Source: JAUIAI01 sp963732405 (GTDB taxonomy: Bacteria > Pseudomonadota > Gammaproteobacteria > Burkholderiales > Burkholderiaceae_E). Taken from it: DNA of 64,000 nt. The notes under the pieces are model-generated. The model worked only from the letters and a program-made list of their open reading frames with translations, was not told where the DNA came from and did not search any database. Position 1 is the stretch's first letter. Each line of letters starts with the position of its first letter. The position numbers and the translations under genes were made by a program. Of the stretch, positions 59,177-64,000 are shown piece by piece. The stretch lies in contig CAVSZG010000001.1 in assembly GCA_963732405.1 (NCBI GenBank), forward strand, positions 2,108,001-2,172,000, read 5' to 3'.

Positions 59177-61924
59177 ATGAGGGCATGCGGAATCCGACGA
59201 ATGTGTGCGGCGCTCATCGCCTTGAGCGGTCTGCTGCTTCTGTCGTCGCCTGCTCTGGCGCAGGTCACCGCCGGGTCGACGTTGACCCAGGGCTCGAACC
59301 CGTCCGCCACCGTGACCCGGCTGGCCGTGTACTACCGAAGCGCCCAGGCGGCCCTGGGAAAGGCGGGCAGGGTACCCGACACCGATACCCCGGTCCCGGT
59401 GCTGACGCCCGCATCCGGCGACTCGTCACGAATCCCGGGCGCCCTCGCGTCGGCCTTTGCCCATGGCGTGATCGTCGACCTGCCGCAGGCGATGACGATG
59501 CCCCAGGCACTGGCATTCGCCGCGCGCTACGACCGCGATCCGGATGTGCATGCCATCGTCCCGGATCTGCCGATCGGCCTGCACACGCTGGCGGTCAACG
59601 ATACCTACCGCGGCCTGATGTGGAACCTCTGGTCAAACCCCGGCGCACCGCCGGTAGCCGGCTCATCGCGCACTGAACCGGTCTGGTCCCAGTACCGCGG
59701 CAGCGGCGTTACCGTCGCCGTGCTCGATACCGGACGGGTCCAGCATGACGATCTGGTCGGTGTCTGGACCGGTGGTTTTGACATGGTGTCGAACCTCACG
59801 GCCGCTCAGGATGGCAGTGGCCGTGATAATGATCCGGATGCCGTCGTCCAGTGTGCGTCCACTGGCGCGGCCACTACCCATGGTCTCATGGTGGCCAGCG
59901 TCATCGCCGCACGTCGGGACAATGCGCGCGGCATCGTCGGCGTGGCACCCGATGCGCAAATCATGCCGATCCGGGTCCTGAGTGGTTGCGGACTGGGCTC
60001 GGCGCTGGATCTGCTGGACGGTATGCGATGGGCAGTTGGCCTGCCAGTGGCTGGTCTGCCCGTCAATCCGGCGCCGGCCCGCATCCTGAACCTGAGTCTG
60101 GGCTCGACCGGGGCGAACGATGCCTGCAGCCCGTCCATTCAGGCGATCATCGACGAAGTGCTGGCCACCGGTGCGGTGATCGTCGTGGCCACCGGCAATG
60201 ACGGCCTCGACCGGATCTCGGTGCCGGCCTCTTGCGCGGGTGTGATCGCCGTCAGCGCATCGACCCGCGATGGCGGGCGAGCCAGTTATGCAAACGCCGG
60301 CTATGGGACGACACTGTCCGCCCCCGGCGGCGGCTGCGCGGCGGGCGTGGTCAATTGTGCCCAGGACAATTTTCTGCTGGTGGCGACGAAGTCGGCATCG
60401 GTCAGCCAGCCGGTCGACTATGCGTATACGGCCGGCACCAGCTTCGCCACGCCCCATGTGGCTGGTGCGGCGGCGCTGCTCATGCAGCGTGATGCCTCGC
60501 TGGGCGCGGACGGCGTGCGCAGTCGCCTGGTGAACAGTGCCCGGGCATTCGCGCCGGGGCTTTGCGACCATTCTCTGTGCGGCGTCGGCCTGCTCGATGT
60601 CGAGCAGGCCATGGCCAACTCGGGGTTTTCGCTCGCGCTCACGACCTCCGCATCCAGTATCCGTGACGGCTCATCGGTCACGCTCACCGCGCAGGTGGCA
60701 GGCTCCACACTGGCCATGAGCTATGTCTGGCAGCAGCTCAGCGGTCCACCGGTGAGTCTGGCCATCCAGGACGGTGGTCGGATCGCCCGCTTCGTCGCGC
60801 CGCCCGTCAATGGCGTCATCTCGTTCAAGGTGATCGCGACCGACGCGTCGAATCACAGTCAGATGGCGACCGTCTCGACCCATGTGTCCCTGGCACCCTC
60901 GCTCGCGTCGATCGATCCAATCGACGTTCTGGTGGGCGACATCGTCAATCAGTCTCTGCTGCTCAGCGATGGGCGACTGCCCGAAGCGGTGACGATCGAC
61001 CCGCAGTCCGAGGCGAACGGGATGCAGGTGCTTGGCAACCGCCTGGTCTGGCAGCCTGCCCGGACGGGTTCCTATCCCGTGGTCATCACGCCGTTCGATG
61101 CGATAGGCGCGGGCGTGTCGACGTCGCTGACCATTGTGGTGGCCGCCCAAATGTTGACCAGCACGACGCTGGAGGGGCCGTCTGCAGCCGATCCGAGTAC
61201 GCCCACGCCGGCGCAGTCCGAACCGGCGGTCGGCGGCGGTGGGGCAGTCGGCTGGCACGGTGCCGCCTTGCTGATGCTCGTCGGGTTGGCTCGTTGGCCA
61301 CGCCGGACCCGGTTATCGCCGAGCTTCGACCAGGGTATGCCCGGGGCTGCGGCCTGCGTGACCATGGCTTCGCTGTGGGTCTGGCTGCTCGGTGTGCAGG
61401 CTCCCGTGCATGCCTGGCTGGTCCGTCAATCGAACCCGTTCTGGCTATGGGGGGCGTCTTTCGTGCACATCGATGCGAGCCATCTGCTGGTCAACCTGGC
61501 GGGCGCGGTCGTGTTGCAGATACTGCTGGGATCGTTGATACCGCTGACCGCCTGGCTGTTTGCCTTCCTGATCGCTGCACCCGTTGCGCATGCGGTCGCC
61601 ATCAACGCAGGCAATTATTCATGGGTGGCCGGTCTGTCAACCGGTTTGCATGCCGTGCTGGCCTTTACCGCCATGGTGTTGCTGGCCGACGGTCGTCGCC
61701 GCTGCGATCATCGCGAATCGGTGTTCAGGGATCCGCAATCGGCCTTCGGCCTGATGCTGATGGCGGGCCTGGCGTTGAAAATTGGTCTGGATGCCGTCTG
61801 GGCCGCCGAATGGCCGGATGCCCATGCCCATGTCGCGGCCAGCCTGCATGCCCTGGCCGCCGGCGTGGCGGCTGCGGCCGGCACCTTCTGGCAATTGTCG
61901 CTCGGTCGGGCTGGCAGGGCATAA
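59177..61924 (+). CDS. Subtilisin-like (S8) protease with GlyGly-CTERM tail fused to a rhombosortase-like rhomboid protease
   Basis: One uninterrupted 915-aa frame. Residues 1-29 are a signal peptide (ALA-QV). Residues about 175-480 form an S8 domain with D184 (VAVLDTG), H235 (TTHGLMV), N341 and S422 (GTSFATPHVAGAA). Ig-like repeats lie at about 490-655. Residues 686-710 are a GlyGly-CTERM signal: GGGGAVGW, a short hydrophobic helix, then ARWPRRTR. Residues 725-912 are a polytopic rhomboid domain with VHIDASHLLVNLAG, VAGLSTGLHAVLAF (likely nucleophile S821) and SLHALAAG (likely His891), the pattern of rhombosortases that cleave GlyGly-CTERM tails. The protease would be a substrate of its own C-terminal domain. 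It is 172 bp after glpK and probably stands alone. Confidence 0.87.
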   Translation: MRACGIRRMCAALIALSGLLLLSSPALAQVTAGSTLTQGSNPSATVTRLAVYYRSAQAALGKAGRVPDTDTPVPVLTPASGDSSRIPGALASAFAHGVIVDLPQAMTMPQALAFAARYDRDPDVHAIVPDLPIGLHTLAVNDTYRGLMWNLWSNPGAPPVAGSSRTEPVWSQYRGSGVTVAVLDTGRVQHDDLVGVWTGGFDMVSNLTAAQDGSGRDNDPDAVVQCASTGAATTHGLMVASVIAARRDNARGIVGVAPDAQIMPIRVLSGCGLGSALDLLDGMRWAVGLPVAGLPVNPAPARILNLSLGSTGANDACSPSIQAIIDEVLATGAVIVVATGNDGLDRISVPASCAGVIAVSASTRDGGRASYANAGYGTTLSAPGGGCAAGVVNCAQDNFLLVATKSASVSQPVDYAYTAGTSFATPHVAGAAALLMQRDASLGADGVRSRLVNSARAFAPGLCDHSLCGVGLLDVEQAMANSGFSLALTTSASSIRDGSSVTLTAQVAGSTLAMSYVWQQLSGPPVSLAIQDGGRIARFVAPPVNGVISFKVIATDASNHSQMATVSTHVSLAPSLASIDPIDVLVGDIVNQSLLLSDGRLPEAVTIDPQSEANGMQVLGNRLVWQPARTGSYPVVITPFDAIGAGVSTSLTIVVAAQMLTSTTLEGPSAADPSTPTPAQSEPAVGGGGAVGWHGAALLMLVGLARWPRRTRLSPSFDQGMPGAAACVTMASLWVWLLGVQAPVHAWLVRQSNPFWLWGASFVHIDASHLLVNLAGAVVLQILLGSLIPLTAWLFAFLIAAPVAHAVAINAGNYSWVAGLSTGLHAVLAFTAMVLLADGRRRCDHRESVFRDPQSAFGLMLMAGLALKIGLDAVWAAEWPDAHAHVAASLHALAAGVAAAAGTFWQLSLGRAGRA

Positions 61925-61961
61925 CGAACCTGAACCCCGGTCGGCCTTTTGCGCTGCCATA

Positions 61962-62402
61962 ATGGCCATCATGCTGCCGATCCTCGATCAACTCGTCGAA
62001 CAACGCATCGTCCGGGCTCAGACCCAGGGTGAGTTCGATGGATTGCCGGGGGCAGGTCGTCCATTGGATCTGTCCGAGCCGCCGCTGGTACCCGAAGACG
62101 TACGCATCGCAAACCGGATATTAAAAAACGCCGGCCTTGTGCCTGAACCCGTCATGACACTGGCTGCCCAGGCCTTGATGATCGCGGCGACGGAGCCGCC
62201 ACCCGAGTCCGGCGGTTCCGATCGGACACCGGGCGACGCCAGCGCGGACAGGCGGATGGCGCCGCCACCCGAATCGCCGGGTCGCTCGCCCGCGCGGCGG
62301 ACATCGATCGCGCTGGTCTTGCAGGCACGAGGCATCCGTCTCGATGGCCAGGTGCGCCGGCGCTATGTGCAGGCGGTTGTCAGCCGGCTGGCCGGCTCCT
62401 GA
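61962..62402 (+). CDS. DUF1992 (DnaJ homologue subfamily C member 28-type) protein
   Basis: A 146-aa soluble protein; a second ATG nine bases later is possible. The DUF1992 domain is residues about 8-60: LDQLVEQRIVRAQTQGEFDGLPGAGRPLDLSEPPLVPEDVRIANRILKNAGLVPEP, with the conserved GEFDxLPGxGxPLDL core. A Pro/Ser/Arg-rich linker and a short helical end (SIALVLQARGIRLDG) follow. Function is unknown across the family. The stop overlaps the tail of the convergent LysR-type gene by 23 bp. Confidence 0.85.
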   Translation: MAIMLPILDQLVEQRIVRAQTQGEFDGLPGAGRPLDLSEPPLVPEDVRIANRILKNAGLVPEPVMTLAAQALMIAATEPPPESGGSDRTPGDASADRRMAPPPESPGRSPARRTSIALVLQARGIRLDGQVRRRYVQAVVSRLAGS

Positions 62403-63357
62403 GCTCATCATCGTCATCGGCGATGGATGAGTCCATGGACAGATCATTGGCGGTCGCCCCCCAGAGCTGGCGACCGTTACGCAGCAACTCCTGCACCAGG
62501 GGATGCTGGATCCGTTGATCATTGGTGATGGCGAACACCTGCTCGCGGATACCGGGCAGCCGGCCGACCAGCTGCGCCCCGTACTGTGATCGCAACTCGT
62601 TGGTACTGACCAGCACGGCTGGAAACAAGCCTAGCCCGGTTGCGCCGAAGGTGGCGAGCAACGCGCTGTCCTCGAATTCGCCGATCACGTCCGGGCGCAA
62701 TTCCTCGGCCTGTAACCACATGTCCAGTCGTGAGCGCAATGCCGTCTGCCGCGAGGGCAGCAGCACCGGTGCCCGATCGATTGATCGGGGAAAGCCGTCC
62801 CGAAATCGGGCGACCAGTTGCTCGGTGCCGAACCAGCCGATCTCGGATTCGCCGATCGGATGGCTGAACACCCTCAGACCACTGCTGGTCGGCATCGGCC
62901 GGTCGGCCAGCACCACATCCAGCTTGTGCAATGCCAGCTCCGCCAGCAGTTCCTCGAACTCGCCCTCGTGACATTGCAACCTGACCGTGGTGCGGGCCGA
63001 CAACAAGGGCTCGAGCAACTCATACACCACGAGTTTGGGCAGGGCGTCGGTCGTACCGACATGTAGACGCAGCGTCGACCCCAGACCGGGTTCGGCCATG
63101 GCGGCCAGCAGTTGATCGCCCAGCAGGAAAATCTGGTTGGCGTACCCTTGGGCTGTCCGGCCGGCTTCGGTCAGGATCAGGCCGCGACCCTTGGGGGCGA
63201 ACAAGGCATGCCCGACCGATTTTTCCAGCAGCTTGATCTGCCCCGAGATGGTCTGGCTTGCCACGTCGAGGCGCTCGGCGGCGCGCGCGATACTGCCTTC
63301 CTGAGCAACGACCCAGAAGTAGTACAAGTGCTTGAAATTGATGGCGTTATCGTTCAT
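62380..63357 (-). CDS. NhaR-type LysR-family transcriptional regulator
   Basis: A 325-aa regulator most like NhaR, the sodium-responsive activator. ATG 63357 gives the NhaR opening MNDNAINFKHLYYFWVVAQEGSIARAAERLDVASQTISGQIKLLEKSVGHALF, the winged helix-turn-helix. GRGLILTEAGRTAQGYANQIF and a substrate-binding domain (TLRLHVGTTDALPKLVVYELLEPLL) follow, with GEFEDSALLATFGATGLGLFPAVLV and the C-terminal FAITNDQRIQHPLVQELL. It is divergent from the Bax-inhibitor-like gene with 116 bp between. Its target is unknown; no Na+/H+ antiporter is in the window. Confidence 0.87.
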   Translation of the reverse strand: MNDNAINFKHLYYFWVVAQEGSIARAAERLDVASQTISGQIKLLEKSVGHALFAPKGRGLILTEAGRTAQGYANQIFLLGDQLLAAMAEPGLGSTLRLHVGTTDALPKLVVYELLEPLLSARTTVRLQCHEGEFEELLAELALHKLDVVLADRPMPTSSGLRVFSHPIGESEIGWFGTEQLVARFRDGFPRSIDRAPVLLPSRQTALRSRLDMWLQAEELRPDVIGEFEDSALLATFGATGLGLFPAVLVSTNELRSQYGAQLVGRLPGIREQVFAITNDQRIQHPLVQELLRNGRQLWGATANDLSMDSSIADDDDELRSRPAG

Positions 63358-63473
63358 CGTCCGAAAATATATCAGTAAATACCGTATCGATAATAAGTTT
63401 TTGTACGGTTTAACGGAAGCATTAAGCCCATTATTCTTCGCCTGTCCAGTTTTTTTCCTTCCAGGAGGTCCGC

Positions 63474-64000
63474 GTGAACGCAAAAGTCAATCAGCACACA
63501 ACCGCCACCATGGGTTCTGCCCATGCCGGTGGCGTCGTCATCGACTCGGCACCGCGCCGGGTCCTGCGCAACACCTATGCCCTGCTGTCCCTGAATCTGG
63601 GATTCAGCGCGGTGGTCGCCGGTGTGTCGGCTGCCATGGGTTTTTCCCACCCCGGCATCCTGATCACCCTGGCCGGTTACTTTGGCCTGCTGTTCCTGGT
63701 CGAGAAGTTCAAGAACCAGCCAGCGGGCGTGGTGCTGACCTTCGCCCTGACCGGTTTCATGGGTTACACGCTCGGTCCGATCATCAGCCACTATCTGGCC
63801 ATGCAGGGTGGGCCGCAGATCGTGGCGTTGGCCCTGGGTGGCACAGCGGCCGCCTTCGGTGGCCTGAGTGCCTATGCACTCGTGACCAAACGTGATCTGT
63901 CCGGCATGGCGCCGTATCTGTTCGCGGGCATTCTGGTGGCGTTCGTGTTGTCGCTGGGCGCGTATTTCTTCTCGGTGCCGGCCCTGGCGCTGGCGGTCTC
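63474..64000 (+). CDS. Bax inhibitor-1/YccA family membrane protein, 3' end cut by window edge
   Basis: Inner-membrane protein of the Bax inhibitor-1 (UPF0005/YccA) family; E. coli YccA modulates FtsH proteolysis. The GTG start has AGGAGG 5 nt upstream, the strongest ribosome site in the window. 175 codons are visible with at least five membrane helices. The family opening RVLRNTYALLSLNLGFSAVVAG is followed by VLTFALTGFMGYTLGPIISHYL and GGTAAAFGGLSAYALVTKRDLSGMAPYLFAG, the typical conserved loop. Function is inferred from family only. Confidence 0.9.
   Translation, partial: MNAKVNQHTTATMGSAHAGGVVIDSAPRRVLRNTYALLSLNLGFSAVVAGVSAAMGFSHPGILITLAGYFGLLFLVEKFKNQPAGVVLTFALTGFMGYTLGPIISHYLAMQGGPQIVALALGGTAAAFGGLSAYALVTKRDLSGMAPYLFAGILVAFVLSLGAYFFSVPALALAV

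Noticed and set aside
1..64000. tRNA, rRNA, riboswitch, insertion sequence or prophage
   Set aside because: I looked between genes and saw no cloverleaf, conserved RNA box, terminal inverted repeats with transposase, or phage structural gene. A tRNAscan/Infernal run would be decisive.

Overview
The window is high-GC (roughly 63-65% by eye), densely coded DNA from a Gram-negative proteobacterium, most likely a betaproteobacterium near Burkholderiales. The evidence is the purC-purE-purK-sua5 order, the ChvE/MmsAB sugar importer, an HD-GYP protein with a DUF3391 N-terminus, an MSHA-type pilus locus and a DarA/DarB resorcinol module. No tRNA, rRNA, CRISPR array, IS element or prophage gene was recognised, so it reads as chromosome.

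Layout. 1-3.5 kb: multiple-monosaccharide ABC importer (mmsB partial, mmsA, chvE). 3.7-8.5 kb: an ABC exporter, an orphan acyl-CoA carboxyltransferase beta subunit paired with an AroQ-like protein that lacks catalytic residues, and a hydroxypyruvate isomerase-type enzyme. 8.6-15.3 kb: purC, purE, purK, a frameshifted sua5, a DUF3237 protein, an alpha/beta hydrolase, polyphosphate kinase 2 and upp. 15.4-21.5 kb: a small basic protein, a LysR regulator, AsmA, an HD-GYP phosphodiesterase with a damaged start, and a Crp/Fnr regulator. 21.5-27.5 kb: an operon gcdH - MFS transporter - ltnD - otnK - otnC for four-carbon acid sugar (threonate-type) catabolism plus glutaryl-CoA oxidation. 27.6-28.5 kb: a thioesterase and a Tat-exported thioredoxin-fold remnant.

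28.7-34.8 kb is the left arm of a lipid/polyketide cluster: O-methyltransferase, ABC-2 exporter pair, acyl carrier protein, ketosynthase and a ketosynthase lacking the active-site Cys, almost all overlapping by 4 bp. The right arm, at 52.1-55.8 kb on the opposite strand, has a BtrH-like acyltransferase, an unknown 131-aa protein, DarB (KASIII, frameshifted) and DarA. Together they look like a dialkylresorcinol/aryl-polyene-type pathway. Between the arms lie an acyl-CoA dehydrogenase and a 12-gene MSHA/type IV pilus operon (36-50.2 kb) containing an ABC-2 permease. A matching ATPase is divergently encoded next to mshM, an arrangement reminiscent of the PilGHI transporter of Myxococcus pili.

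56.1-64 kb: a lipoprotein with a long Thr/Gly repeat, glpK, and a subtilisin-like protease that carries a GlyGly-CTERM sorting tail and continues in one reading frame into a rhomboid-family (rhombosortase-like) protease. This is a substrate fused to its probable processing enzyme and is the most unusual gene here. The window closes with a DUF1992 protein, an NhaR-type LysR regulator and a truncated Bax-inhibitor-1/YccA membrane protein. Three genes (sua5, the HD-GYP gene, darB) each need one single-base shift to read through. These are either real lesions or residual sequencing errors.
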